A DNA stretch of 64,000 nt from Pseudonocardia benzenivorans CB1190 (GCF_000196675.2 NC_015312.1:5906501-5970500), one strand, 5' to 3'. Shown: positions 1 through 8,872, counted from the stretch's first letter. Made by a program: numbers and translations. The notes: generated by a model not told the origin, from the letters alone.

Positions 1-1
1 G

Positions 2-34
2 GTCGCGGAGAAGCTGGCGTACGTGAAGGGCTGA
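2..34 (+). CDS. 3' end of an unidentified gene
   Basis: An open frame enters from the left edge and reads VAEKLAYVKG then TGA. Only ten residues are visible, too few to name a family. The 13-base gap before the convergent htpX stop fits a gene end rather than chance, but the frame cannot be verified inside the window. Confidence 0.4.
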   Translation, partial: VAEKLAYVKG

Positions 35-47
35 CGCGCACCGCCCG

Positions 48-908
48 TCAGCTCCGGCGGGCCATCTCCTCGAGGCGCCGGATGCGGTCCTCGATCGGCG
101 GGTGCGTCGAGAAAAGCCGGGCCATCTGCTCGCCCGCGCGGAAGGGGCTGGCGATCATCAGGTGCGACTGCGAGACCAGCTGCGGGTCGGGCGGCAGCGG
201 GGCCAGCTGGGTGCCGCGCTGGAGCTTGCGCAGCGCCGACGCCAGGGCGAGCGGGTCGCCGGTGAGCTCGGCGCCCGACGCGTCGGCCTGGTACTCGCGG
301 CTGCGGCTCACGGCCATCTGCACGACGGCCGCGGCGATCGGCCCGAGCAGCGCGAGCAGCAGCGTCGTGAAGACGCCGGGCCGTTCCTCGTCGCCGCCGC
401 CGAAGAGTCCCGCGAACATCGCCATGTTGGCCAGGAAGCTCACCATCGACGCGAGCGCGCCCGCGACGCAGGAGATCAGGATGTCGCGGTTGTAGACGTG
501 GCTGAGCTCGTGGCCCAGTACCGCACGCAGCTCGCGTTCGTCGAGCAGCTCGAGCAGGCCCGTCGTCGCGCAGACGGCGGCGTGCCGGGGGCTGCGACCC
601 GTCGCGAAGGCGTTGGGCGCGCTGGTCGGGCTGATGTAGAGCTGCGGCATCGGCTGGCGCGCGGCGCCGCTGAGCTCCCGGACGATCCGATACATCCCCG
701 GCGCCTCGGGCTCGGTCACGGGCCGCGCGTGCATCGCCCGCAGCGCGAGCGTGGCCGAGTTGAAGTACGCGTAGGCGTTCATGCCGAGCGCGACGAAGAC
801 CGCGACGACCAGGCCCGTGCGCCCGAACAGCGACCCGACGAGCACGACGATCGCGCTCATCGCGCCCAGCAGCAGCGCGGTCTTCAGCCCGTTCATGTGC
901 CTGTGCAC
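48..908 (-). CDS. htpX: Zinc metalloprotease HtpX
   Basis: Membrane-embedded M48 protease that degrades misfolded membrane proteins. The 286-residue protein has hydrophobic segments at about residues 10-28 and 33-48, the zinc motif HELSH (H133 and H137, catalytic E134), and a probable third ligand at E205 in SREYQADASG. The STHPPIEDRIRRLE end is typical of actinobacterial HtpX, and length matches the family. An in-frame ATG four codons inside (at 896) is a possible alternative start. In M. tuberculosis htpX lies next to grcC1 and the menaquinone genes; here about 8 kb of other genes separate it from the prenyl synthase. Confidence 0.95.
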   Translation of the reverse strand: MHRHMNGLKTALLLGAMSAIVVLVGSLFGRTGLVVAVFVALGMNAYAYFNSATLALRAMHARPVTEPEAPGMYRIVRELSGAARQPMPQLYISPTSAPNAFATGRSPRHAAVCATTGLLELLDERELRAVLGHELSHVYNRDILISCVAGALASMVSFLANMAMFAGLFGGGDEERPGVFTTLLLALLGPIAAAVVQMAVSRSREYQADASGAELTGDPLALASALRKLQRGTQLAPLPPDPQLVSQSHLMIASPFRAGEQMARLFSTHPPIEDRIRRLEEMARRS

Positions 909-985
909 GGCCCTTGCGTCCCTTCAGCGATCCGGTTCCACTGGTTGAACGGACAAGGGCCGGCCGGCGTTCCGCGGCGCCCGGG

Positions 986-1537
986 TCAGGGGTTCACGGG
1001 GCGCAGCCCCGGCTCCGAGCGCGCGGCGTCGACCTCGGCCCGGCGGCCCGCCTCGAAGTGCTCCTGCGGCACGACGATGAACAACGCCTCGGCCTCGGCG
1101 GCCAGCGGGCCGTCGGCGGCGCCGAGCCGACCGGTGGCGCTGACCCAGAGCTTGCGCCCCTCACGCCGGTCGAGCCGCGACGTCACGTGCAGCCGGGTGC
1201 CGACCGGGATCGGCCTGCGGTACTGCGTGGTCAGCGAGGCCGTCACCGCCGGCTCCTGGAGGAAGACCTGCAGTGCGCCCATGACCTCGTCGAACACCGC
1301 CGCCACGAGGCCGCCGTGGACCAGCCCCGGCGCGCCCTGGTGCTCGGTCGTGACCTCGAAGACCGCGGTCAGCGTGAGGTCCTCGCCCGCGACGATGTCC
1401 AGGTGCAGGCCGTCGACCCCGGTGCCGCAGGCGAAGCAGTCGACGTGGTGCTCCCCGAGGTGCCGGCCGGGCGCCGGGGCGTCGGGATGCGCGACGGGGC
1501 GTGGCGTGGCAGAGGTCTCGATCGTCGAACCGGGCAC
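986..1537 (-). CDS. PaaI-family thioesterase (hotdog fold)
   Basis: Probable acyl-CoA thioesterase. The core contains the Cys-containing HHVDCFACGTGVDG segment and the signature QGAPGLVHGGLVAAVFDEVMG that forms the hotdog central helix and active site, followed by TTQYRRPIPVGTRLHVTSRL. I place the start at the GTG at 1537 (183 residues); an ATG at 1573 in the same frame would overlap the divergent crotonase start, and everything upstream of it is antisense to that gene. Divergent pairing with an enoyl-CoA hydratase suggests a role in acyl-CoA metabolism. The substrate is unknown, and no clear ribosome binding site decides the start. Confidence 0.75.
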   Translation of the reverse strand: MPGSTIETSATPRPVAHPDAPAPGRHLGEHHVDCFACGTGVDGLHLDIVAGEDLTLTAVFEVTTEHQGAPGLVHGGLVAAVFDEVMGALQVFLQEPAVTASLTTQYRRPIPVGTRLHVTSRLDRREGRKLWVSATGRLGAADGPLAAEAEALFIVVPQEHFEAGRRAEVDAARSEPGLRPVNP

Positions 1538-1571
1538 CGTCGGACGGTAACCCGCCGGGCAGGATGTCGGC

Positions 1572-2339
1572 ATGAGCACCGACGCCCACGCCGAGATCCG
1601 GACCGAGGTCACCGACCGCGTCGCCGTACTGACGCTGTCCAACCCGTCCCGCCGCAACGCCCTCAACCTGGACCTCTCCCGCAAGCTGGTCGACGCGGTC
1701 CACGCCGCCGAGAGTGACCAGGGCGTCGGTGCGATCGTCGTCACGGGCGAGGCGCCCGCCTTCTGCGCGGGCGGTGACCTGGCCGAGCTCGCCGAGGCCG
1801 ACCACGCGGTGCTGCGTGAGGTGTACTCGGGCTTCCTCGCCGTGGCCAACTCGCCGCTGCCGACGCTCGCCGCGGTCAACGGCGCGGCCGTCGGCGCGGG
1901 GCTCAACCTCGCGCTGGCCTGCGACGTCCGGCTGGCCGGCCCCACGGCGCGGTTCGACACCCGCTTCGCCCAGCTCGGGCTGCACCCGGGGGGCGGCTAC
2001 ACGTGGATGGTGCAGCGGGCGCTCGGCGCGCAGGGCGCCGCGGCGATGACCCTGTTCTGCGACGTGCTCGATGCCGCCGAGGCGGAGCGCGTCGGGCTGG
2101 TGTGGCGCCGCTACGAGTCCGACGAGGCCCTGCTCGCGGGCGCGCTCGAACTGGCCGGCCGCGCCGCCGCGGCCGACCGGGGCCTGATCACGACGACCAA
2201 GTCCACGTTGCGGGTCACCGCGGACCTCACCCACGCGCAGGCGACCGAGGTCGAGGTCCGCGCGCAGGCCGTCACCGTGAACTCGGACGATTTCCGCGAA
2301 CGGCTCACGGCGCTGCGGTCCAAGATCAGCACGCGGTAG
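1572..2339 (+). CDS. Enoyl-CoA hydratase/isomerase-family protein (crotonase fold)
   Basis: A 255-residue crotonase. The first oxyanion-hole loop is visible as FCAGGDLAEL and the second as NGAAVGAGLNLALACD, followed by LGLHPGGGY. The two glutamates that catalyse hydration in classical enoyl-CoA hydratases do not appear at their usual places (GLNLALACD instead of a GGCELA-type run, and FAQLGL before the HPGGG loop). The exact reaction is therefore open: hydratase, isomerase, or another CoA-ester reaction. It is divergent from a thioesterase and followed by a compact hairpin, so it probably forms its own transcription unit ahead of korAB. Confidence 0.8.
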   Translation: MSTDAHAEIRTEVTDRVAVLTLSNPSRRNALNLDLSRKLVDAVHAAESDQGVGAIVVTGEAPAFCAGGDLAELAEADHAVLREVYSGFLAVANSPLPTLAAVNGAAVGAGLNLALACDVRLAGPTARFDTRFAQLGLHPGGGYTWMVQRALGAQGAAAMTLFCDVLDAAEAERVGLVWRRYESDEALLAGALELAGRAAAADRGLITTTKSTLRVTADLTHAQATEVEVRAQAVTVNSDDFRERLTALRSKISTR

Positions 2340-2361
2340 CACACCGGACACGCCTGTGACC

Positions 2362-2378
2362 TCCCCTCTGCGAGGGGG
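2362..2378 (+). terminator. Hairpin after the crotonase gene
   Basis: A perfect 6-bp stem CCCCTC (2363-2368) and GAGGGG (2372-2377) with a TGC loop lies 23 bases after the crotonase stop. There is no U-tract; a run of seven Gs follows. A nearby GGGGAG (2393-2398) could pair alternatively with CTCCCC at 2361-2366. Confidence 0.4.
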
Positions 2379-2403
2379 ACATCGGGGGGGTTGGGGAGTT
2401 AAT

Positions 2404-2432
2404 CTCGGGTGACGGAATTCCCCGAACCCGAG
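2404..2432. promoter_or_regulatory. Imperfect palindrome upstream of korA
   Basis: Arms CTCGGGT (2404-2410) and ACCCGAG (2426-2432) flank a central GGAATTCC palindrome. The element ends 13 bases before the korA ATG, overlapping where a ribosome binding site or operator would sit. It looks like a candidate repressor site; no regulator is identified. Confidence 0.4.
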
Positions 2433-2445
2433 GACTGACCTCGAC

Positions 2446-4389
2446 ATGACGACAGGCGACATCGACGTCGGTGACATCCCGCATTCTTCCGACGTCCCAG
2501 CGCCCCAGACCCGTGACCGCGTCGTCATCCGGTTCGCCGGCGACTCGGGCGACGGGATGCAACTCACCGGTGACAGGTTCACCTCCGAGACCGCGACGTT
2601 CGGCAACGACCTGTCGACGCTGCCGAACTTCCCCGCCGAGATCCGGGCCCCTGCCGGGACCCTGCCGGGGGTGTCGTCGTTCCAGCTGCACTTCGCGAAC
2701 TACGACATCGTCACCCCCGGCGACCGGCCGGACGTGCTCGTCGCGATGAACCCGGCCGCGCTCAAGGCCAACATCGGCGACCTGCCGGCCGGCGGCATCC
2801 TCATCGTCAACACCGACGAGTTCACCAAGCGCAACCTCACCAAGATCGGCTACGACGCCGATCCGCTCGAGGACGGCTCGCTGGAGCCCTACCAGGTCCA
2901 CCCCGTCGCGATGGCCACGCTGACCCGCGGCGCGCTGGAGGAGACCGGGCTCTCCAAGAAGGACGCCGAGCGCGCGAAGAACATGTTCGCCCTCGGCCTG
3001 CTCTCCTGGATGTACCACCGGCCCAGCGAGGGCACCGAGCGGTTCCTGCGCGAGAAGTTCGCCAAGCGTCCCGAACTGGCCGAGGCCAACATCCTCGCAT
3101 TCCGCGCCGGACACGCCTACGGGGAGACGACCGAGTCGTTCGCGGTCACCTACGAGGTCGCGCCCGCGAAGCTGCAGCCCGGCACGTACCGCCAGATCAC
3201 CGGCAACACCGCGCTGGCATACGGGATCGTCGCCGCCGGCCGGGTCACCGGCCTGCCGGTGTTCCTCGGCTCCTACCCGATCACCCCGGCGTCGGACATC
3301 CTCCACGAGCTGTCCAAGCACAAGGCCTTCAACGTCACGACGTTCCAGGCCGAGGACGAGATCGCCGGCGTCGGCGCCGCCCTGGGGGCGAGCTTCGGCG
3401 GGTCGCTCGGCGTCACCACGACGTCGGGTCCCGGGGTCGCGCTCAAGTCCGAGACGATCGGCCTGGCCGTGGCGCTCGAACTGCCGCTGCTGATCGTCGA
3501 CGTGCAGCGCGGCGGTCCCTCGACGGGGCTGCCGACCAAGACCGAGCAGGCCGACCTGCTGCAGGCCATGTTCGGCCGCAACGGCGAGGCCCCGCTGCCG
3601 ATCATCGCCCCGCGCAGCCCCGGCGACTGCTTCGACGCGGCGATCGAGGCGGCCCGGATCGCGGTCACCTACCGCACCCCGGTGATCCTGCTCTCCGACG
3701 GGGCGCTGGCCAACGGCTCGGAGCCGTGGAAGGTGCCCGACGCCTCCGCGCTGGGGACCGTCGACCCGAACTTCGCGACCGAGCCGAACGCCCCGGACGG
3801 GTCCGACGAGTTCTGGCCCTACCTGCGCGACGCCGACACCCTGGCCCGGCCGTGGGCCGTGCCGGGCACCCCCGGGCTCGAGCACCGCATCGGCGGACTG
3901 GAGAAGGCCGACGGCCGCGGCTCGATCAGCTACGAGCCCGACAACCACGACCGCATGGTCCGGCTGCGCGCGGAGAAGATCGGCGGCATCCGGGTCCCCG
4001 ACGCGGAGGTCGACGACCCGAGCGGCGGCGCGGACGTCCTCGTCGTCGGCTGGGGCTCGACGTTCGGCCCGATCGTCGCGGGGGCCCGCCGGGTCCGCGG
4101 CATGGGCCACAAGATCGCGACGTTGCACCTGCGCAACCTCAACCCGTTCCCGGCCAACCTCGGGGAGCTGCTGCGCAGCTACCGCACGGTGCTGGTGCCC
4201 GAGATGAACCTCGGCCAGCTCGTCATGCTGCTGCGGGCGCGCTACCTCGTCGACGCGCAGTCCTACACCAAGGTGTCGGGCCTGCCGTTCAAGGCCGAGG
4301 AGCTGCAGGACGTGTTCCTCGGCTACCTCGACGGCAGCCATCCGTCGTCCGGGGAACGCGGCCCCGCGCCACAGGGAGTGGACGAATGA
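2446..4389 (+). CDS. korA: 2-oxoacid:ferredoxin oxidoreductase, alpha subunit
   Basis: Large subunit (647 residues) of a CoA-dependent 2-oxoacid:ferredoxin oxidoreductase, most like the actinobacterial 2-oxoglutarate enzyme that makes succinyl-CoA and reduced ferredoxin. The N-terminal gamma-type domain starts at about residue 25 (RVVIRFAGDSGDGMQLTGD) and is fused to the alpha domain from about residue 225 (AYGIVAAGRVTGLPVFLGSY, then PITPASDI). GVTTTSGPGVALKSE is the pyrimidine-binding region. The ATG overlaps nothing upstream; the stop overlaps korB by 4 bases (ATGA), indicating translational coupling. Substrate preference (2-oxoglutarate versus pyruvate) is inferred from family resemblance. 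Confidence 0.9.
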   Translation: MTTGDIDVGDIPHSSDVPAPQTRDRVVIRFAGDSGDGMQLTGDRFTSETATFGNDLSTLPNFPAEIRAPAGTLPGVSSFQLHFANYDIVTPGDRPDVLVAMNPAALKANIGDLPAGGILIVNTDEFTKRNLTKIGYDADPLEDGSLEPYQVHPVAMATLTRGALEETGLSKKDAERAKNMFALGLLSWMYHRPSEGTERFLREKFAKRPELAEANILAFRAGHAYGETTESFAVTYEVAPAKLQPGTYRQITGNTALAYGIVAAGRVTGLPVFLGSYPITPASDILHELSKHKAFNVTTFQAEDEIAGVGAALGASFGGSLGVTTTSGPGVALKSETIGLAVALELPLLIVDVQRGGPSTGLPTKTEQADLLQAMFGRNGEAPLPIIAPRSPGDCFDAAIEAARIAVTYRTPVILLSDGALANGSEPWKVPDASALGTVDPNFATEPNAPDGSDEFWPYLRDADTLARPWAVPGTPGLEHRIGGLEKADGRGSISYEPDNHDRMVRLRAEKIGGIRVPDAEVDDPSGGADVLVVGWGSTFGPIVAGARRVRGMGHKIATLHLRNLNPFPANLGELLRSYRTVLVPEMNLGQLVMLLRARYLVDAQSYTKVSGLPFKAEELQDVFLGYLDGSHPSSGERGPAPQGVDE

Positions 4390-5486
4390 CCGACCAGCAG
4401 ATCGCGCCGGCGCTCGGCGCGCTCGTCGACCTCGGGCTGCCCGGGATCGGCGGGCTCGACAACGTGCCCACGGCCGAGCATCCCCAGTCCGCCAAGGACT
4501 TCACCTCCGACCAGGAGGTCCGGTGGTGTCCCGGCTGCGGCGACTACGCCGTGCTCGCCGCCGTCCGGTCGTTCCTGCCGACGCTGGGGATCAAGCGCGA
4601 GAACACCGTCTTCATCTCCGGCATCGGCTGCTCGAGCCGCTTCCCGTACTACCTCAACACCTACGGGATGCACTCGATCCACGGGCGGGCCCCGACGATC
4701 GCCTCGGGCCTGGCCATCACCCGGCCCGACCTGTCGGTCTGGGTCGTCACCGGCGACGGCGACGCGCTGTCCATCGGCGGCAACCACCTGATCCACGCGT
4801 TGCGCCGCAACGTCAACCTCAAGATCCTGCTGTTCAACAACCGGATCTACGGGCTGACCAAGGGCCAGTACTCGCCCACCTCGGAACAGGGCAAGGTCAC
4901 CAAGTCCACGCCCATGGGCTCGATCGACCACCCCTTCAACCCGATCTCGGTGGCGCTGGGCGCGGACGCGACGTTCGTCGGCCGGGCGATCGACTCCGAC
5001 CGCAAGAACCTCACCGCGGTCCTGGGCGCGGCCGCCGCGCACCGCGGCACCGCACTGGTCGAGATCCTGCAGGACTGCCCGATCTTCAACGACGGCAGCT
5101 TCGACGTCCTGCGCAAGGACGACAAGGAGAACCGCCTCATCCCGCTGACCCACGGCGAGCCCATCCGCTTCGGCCCCGCGGCCGAGGACGGGCTGGGCAC
5201 GCACGCCGTCGTGGCCGACGGACTGACGCTGAAGGTCGTCGAGGCGGCGTCGGTCGACCCGTCGCGGATCCTCGTGCACGACGCGGACAACCACGAGCTG
5301 GCCTTCGCGCTGTCGCGGCTGTCGGACCAGGACCTCAACCACACGGTCACCGGCATCTTCCGCGACGTCAACCGCAGCACCTACGACGACGCCGCCCGCA
5401 GCCAGGTGGCCGCCGCCAAGGAGAAGGGCTCGGCCGACCTGCAGTCGCTGCTCAACGGCCGCGACACCTGGACGGTCGCAGGCTGA
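4386..5486 (+). CDS. korB: 2-oxoacid:ferredoxin oxidoreductase, beta subunit
   Basis: Thiamine-diphosphate and Fe-S subunit, 366 residues. CPGCGDYAVLAAV and GIGCSSRFPYY carry cysteines expected to bind the cluster. GDGDALSIGGNHLIHALRR followed by FNNRIYGLTKGQ is the ThDP/Mg motif. It starts at the ATG embedded in the korA stop (ATGA). Together with KorA it would oxidise a 2-oxoacid and reduce ferredoxin. No ferredoxin gene lies beside it, so the electron acceptor is encoded elsewhere. A strong hairpin ends the operon. Confidence 0.92.
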   Translation: MTDQQIAPALGALVDLGLPGIGGLDNVPTAEHPQSAKDFTSDQEVRWCPGCGDYAVLAAVRSFLPTLGIKRENTVFISGIGCSSRFPYYLNTYGMHSIHGRAPTIASGLAITRPDLSVWVVTGDGDALSIGGNHLIHALRRNVNLKILLFNNRIYGLTKGQYSPTSEQGKVTKSTPMGSIDHPFNPISVALGADATFVGRAIDSDRKNLTAVLGAAAAHRGTALVEILQDCPIFNDGSFDVLRKDDKENRLIPLTHGEPIRFGPAAEDGLGTHAVVADGLTLKVVEAASVDPSRILVHDADNHELAFALSRLSDQDLNHTVTGIFRDVNRSTYDDAARSQVAAAKEKGSADLQSLLNGRDTWTVAG

Positions 5487-5499
5487 TCCACTCCTGCCG

Positions 5500-5537
5500 A
5501 CGTCGGGCGCGTCCTCCTCGGGGGGCGCGCCCGACGT
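5500..5537. terminator. Terminator hairpin after korAB
   Basis: A perfect 12-bp stem, ACGTCGGGCGCG (5500-5511) and CGCGCCCGACGT (5526-5537), with a 14-base loop. It sits between the convergent korB and ArfC-like genes and could terminate both. No T-tract, as is common in high-GC actinobacteria. Confidence 0.75.
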
Positions 5538-5601
5538 GCGTCCGGGGTGGGCCCGCGCTCCTCGTCAGGCGTCGTGCGGGGCGGCGGGGCCGCGGTCGTT
5601 G

Positions 5602-5991
5602 TCAGGCGTCGTCCGCGGGACGGCGCGCGTCCGCGGGCTCGGGGCCGGCCTGCTCCCGGGGCCGTCCGACGCCCAGCTCGTCGAGGGCGCCGAGCGCCGC
5701 CTCGGCGCTGCCCGGGCGACCGCCGACGGGACCGTCCCAGGCGTCGAGAGCCGCGAGGGCCGAGCCGGGCCCACCCGGCGGCTCCGGCGTCGGCGTGGGT
5801 CGCGCGGTCACCGGCCGCGCGAGGCCCCGCGAGGGCGTCGTCGGGGCGGCTGCGGTCCAGCCGTGACCGAACGTCGCCCGCCGACGCACCGCGCGCCGGG
5901 CCGGCACCACGAACGCCACCCACGTGATCGCCGCACCCAGCAGGAACGCCACCAGGCACAGGAGCCAGACCTCACCGAACAGCCACGCCAT
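5602..5991 (-). CDS. Small membrane-anchored protein beside an OmpATb-like gene
   Basis: A 129-residue protein beginning MAWLFGEVWLLCLVAFLLG, with one N-terminal membrane helix (about residues 3-30) and a long Pro/Ala-rich hydrophilic tail without a recognised domain. It starts 10 bases after the OmpA-family gene. In mycobacteria the OmpATb gene arfA is followed by arfB and arfC, which encode small single-helix membrane proteins; position and topology suggest an ArfB/C-like partner, but sequence similarity is limited to the helix. Just upstream of its stop lies a short direct repeat (GTCAGGCGTCGT) that recurs about 35 bases further on. Confidence 0.6.
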   Translation of the reverse strand: MAWLFGEVWLLCLVAFLLGAAITWVAFVVPARRAVRRRATFGHGWTAAAPTTPSRGLARPVTARPTPTPEPPGGPGSALAALDAWDGPVGGRPGSAEAALGALDELGVGRPREQAGPEPADARRPADDA

Positions 5992-6001
5992 CCCCGACCT
6001 C

Positions 6002-6670
6002 CTACCCGACGCCGATCTCGACCCGCCTGCTCGCTGCCGGGGTGGGCAACGGGTCGGCGTCGCCCACCCCGCGGGCGCTGACGCGGGAGGGGTCGACACC
6101 GTTGGCGCGCAACGCCTCCGCGACCGCCTGCGCCCGTTGCTGCGACAGCGCCAGCGCCACCTCGGCCGGGCCGGGGGTGTCGGCGGCGTGGCCGGTCAGC
6201 CGGACCCGTACGTCGGGATGCGCGACGAGCCACCGCCCGACGCCGGCCACCGTCTCCGCGGCCGCGCCGTCGAGCACCGCGCTGTCGGCCGCGAACGTCA
6301 CCGGCGCGGCCGCGACCAGTGCCGCCAGCTCGGCCGCGGCTCCCGGCGGCGCGGGTGCCGGCAGCCCGTCCGGTACGCCCGGGGCCGCCTCGACCGACCG
6401 CACGCCGGCGACCCCGGCCACGATCTCGCGGGCCCGGTCGACGGCACCCGAGGGGACCTCGGTGAGCGCGACGTCGCGGCCCGAGACCGCGACGCGGACC
6501 CCGGCGAGCCCGGCCGCGGTCAGCGCCGCCGACGCGCGGGAGCCGACGTCCTCCCCGATCCGCGGACCCGGCCACAGCAGCGCGACCCCCGCCAGCACCG
6601 CGGGAACCAGCACCACCGCGGGCAACCACACCGCGAGGAACCGCCCGGAGCGCGCGGCGTGCGAGCCCAT
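6002..6670 (-). CDS. OmpA-family membrane protein with BON-like domain (OmpATb/ArfA-like)
   Basis: 222 residues: N-terminal membrane helix at about 10-32 (FLAVWLPAVVLVPAVLAG), a BON-like region at about 40-95 (GVRVAVSGRDVALTEVPSG, AGVAGVRSVE), and a C-terminal OmpA peptidoglycan-binding domain from about 120 (FAADSAVLDG, then LTGHAADTPG). The final SRRVEIG replaces the usual NRRVEI, so one peptidoglycan-contact position differs. This architecture is that of mycobacterial OmpATb (Rv0899, ArfA), linked to growth at acidic pH and ammonia release; whether that role applies here is inference. Confidence 0.7.
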   Translation of the reverse strand: MGSHAARSGRFLAVWLPAVVLVPAVLAGVALLWPGPRIGEDVGSRASAALTAAGLAGVRVAVSGRDVALTEVPSGAVDRAREIVAGVAGVRSVEAAPGVPDGLPAPAPPGAAAELAALVAAAPVTFAADSAVLDGAAAETVAGVGRWLVAHPDVRVRLTGHAADTPGPAEVALALSQQRAQAVAEALRANGVDPSRVSARGVGDADPLPTPAASRRVEIGVG

Positions 6671-6843
6671 CGAGTCCCAGTCCTCCCGCCGGCCGTCCGG
6701 GTGACGGCGCTCACGCGCATCCCACCATGTCCGGGTTACGACGACATCACGCTCCGCTGTCGTCGGCGTCCTGTCGGTTCCGTTCCTCCCGCGGTTCTCG
6801 TTCGTCCACGACGGCCGGCCCCGGGCCGGGCAGGGTGGCTCGC

Positions 6844-7805
6844 ATGAGCAGCGTTCTCGTCGTCGGAGCCGGGGTGATCGGCCTGACCGCCGCCGTCACC
6901 CTCGCCGAGGCCGGCCACGACGTCACCGTCCGCGCCGACCGGCCTCCCCTGGAGACGACATCGGTGGTCGCCGGGGCCCTGTGGGGGCCGTCGTTCGAGG
7001 AGCCGATGGCCGACACCCACGCCTGGACCGTGCACTCGCTCGGCGTCTTCCAGGAGCTCGCCACCGACCCCGCGTCCGGCGTCCGGCTGATCCCCTCGTT
7101 GTCGGTGAGCGCCGTCCCCGGCTTCGACGAGATCCCCCGCAGGCCCGGATCATCCCCGACCTGCGCGCCGTCGACCCGGCGGCCGTCCCCGCGGGCTTCA
7201 CGAGCGCCGCGCGCGCGACGATGCCGCTCGTCGACATGCCGGTGCACCTGCCGTACCTGGTCCGCCGGGCCGGGGCGGCGGGCGTCACGTTCTCTCCCGG
7301 GCGCGTCGGCTCGCCGGCCGCCGCCACCCGCGAGTGGCCCGTCGTCGTGAACTGCGCGGGCCTGGGTGCCCGCGAGCTCGCGGCCGACCCGACGGTGTAC
7401 GCGGCGCTCGGCCAGCACGTCGTCCTCGCCGACCCTGGTCTCGAGGAGCTGCTCATCGAGCTGACGACCGAGCCCGAGTGGGTGAGCGTCTTCCCGCACG
7501 GGACGCGTGTCGTCTGCGGCGGGATCCGCCGGCCCGGTGTCGAGGACACCACACCCGATCCGACGACCGTCCGGCGCATCCTCGACCGCTGCGTGCGGGC
7601 CGTCCCCGCGCTCGCCGACGCCGAGATCCTCGGCACGCCCGTCGGGCTGCGGCCCGAGCGGCCGTCGGTGCGGGTCGAGGCGGAGCGGCTGGGGTCCGCG
7701 CTCGTCGTGCACGACTACGGCCACGGTGGCAACGGCGTCAGCCTCTCCTGGGGTTGCGCCGCCCGCGTCCGCGAGCTGGTCGAGGGGGTGGGCCGCACCG
7801 GCTGA
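6844..7805 (+). pseudogene. D-amino-acid oxidase family gene with a -1 frameshift
   Basis: FAD-dependent oxidase of D-amino acids. The first part (ATG 6844) reads SSVLVVGAGVIGLTAAVTLA, the Rossmann FAD site, through FDEIPR. It then runs out of frame at a C5 run at 7134-7138. One extra C would restore EIPPQARIIPDLR and join the second part, which runs to 7805 and carries the family signature VVHDYGHGGNGVSLSWG. Restored, the protein would be about 320 residues, normal for the family. Either the gene is inactivated or the homopolymer is miscalled. No second defect is seen, so the lesion is recent or artefactual. Confidence 0.8.
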
Positions 7806-7887
7806 GAGGCCGCCCGAGCACGCCCGGGTCCGGCCGGTGACCGGCTTCACGACGGCGCGGCACCCACCCGGATGTTCTGATGGACCG

Positions 7888-8820
7888 GTGAGTTCCGACG
7901 CCCCGCCCGGTCCCCGCGGCGGTGCCGTCGCCACCCGGCTCGACGGCAGGGGCATCGCCGCGGCGGTCGTCGCGAACACGCTGTGGGGGCTGCTCCCGGC
8001 GTTCTGGGCCGCCATGGCCCCCGCGGGCCCGGTGGAGATCCTCGCCCAGCGCATCGTGTGGACGACGCTGATCATGTTCGGGGTCCTGACCTTCGTGCAC
8101 GGCTGGGGCGAGCTGCGCGGCCTGCGCGCCCGCACCTGGTCCGCGATCGCCACCGGCGCGCTCCTCATCACCCTGAACTGGGGCGGGTTCATCGTCGCCG
8201 TGCAGCTCGGGTGGGTGCTCGACGCCGCGCTCGGCTACTTCGTCAGCCCGCTCGTCAGTGTGCTGCTGGGGGTGTTCGTGCTGCGGGAGCGGCTGCGGCC
8301 CGCGCAGTGGGTGGCGGTCGCCGTCGGCGCGGTGGCCGTCGCCGTCGTCGCGATCGAGAACGGCCGGATCCCGTGGATCGCGATCGTGCTCTCGGTGTCG
8401 TTCGGCCTCTACGGGCTGATCAAGAAGACGGTGCCGGTCGGCGCCACCGCGGGGCTCACCGCCGAGGGCATCGTGCTGGGCCCGATCGCACTCACCGTCG
8501 CCGTGGTCCTCGTCGTCACCGGGCACGGCACCTTCGCGACGCACGGCGCGGGCCACGCGGCACTGATGGTCGCGTCCGGGTTCGCGACGGTGGCTCCGCT
8601 GCTGCTCTACGGCATCGGGGCGCGCCGCGTGCCGTTGACCGTCACCGGCCTGCTGATGTACGTGAACCCGGTCCTGCAGTTCCTCTACGCCGTCGTCGTG
8701 GCGCACGAGGACATGCCCGCCGGCCGCTGGATCGGGTTCGGCCTGGTCTGGGTGGCTCTCGCGGTGTTCAGCGTCGACATGCTGCACACCGACCGCCGCC
8801 GACGCGCCACCGCCGCGTGA
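7888..8820 (+). CDS. rarD: EamA-family transporter RarD
   Basis: A 310-residue inner-membrane transporter of the drug/metabolite superfamily with about ten hydrophobic helices. RarD-type features are ANTLWGLLPAFW near the N terminus, ITLNWGGFIVAVQ, ALGYFVSPLVSVLLGVFVLRE, and MYVNPVLQFLYAVVV near the C terminus. I chose the GTG at 7888; the first residues are hydrophilic and helix 1 begins at about residue 20. RarD was named from a chloramphenicol-sensitivity phenotype in other bacteria, and its substrate is not established. It stands alone between the damaged oxidase gene and the convergent prenyl synthase. Confidence 0.85.
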   Translation: MSSDAPPGPRGGAVATRLDGRGIAAAVVANTLWGLLPAFWAAMAPAGPVEILAQRIVWTTLIMFGVLTFVHGWGELRGLRARTWSAIATGALLITLNWGGFIVAVQLGWVLDAALGYFVSPLVSVLLGVFVLRERLRPAQWVAVAVGAVAVAVVAIENGRIPWIAIVLSVSFGLYGLIKKTVPVGATAGLTAEGIVLGPIALTVAVVLVVTGHGTFATHGAGHAALMVASGFATVAPLLLYGIGARRVPLTVTGLLMYVNPVLQFLYAVVVAHEDMPAGRWIGFGLVWVALAVFSVDMLHTDRRRRATAA

Positions 8821-8872
8821 CCAGCGGCGACCGCGGTCGCGCGCCGAAACGGCACGCCTCCGGCGCTCGTGA

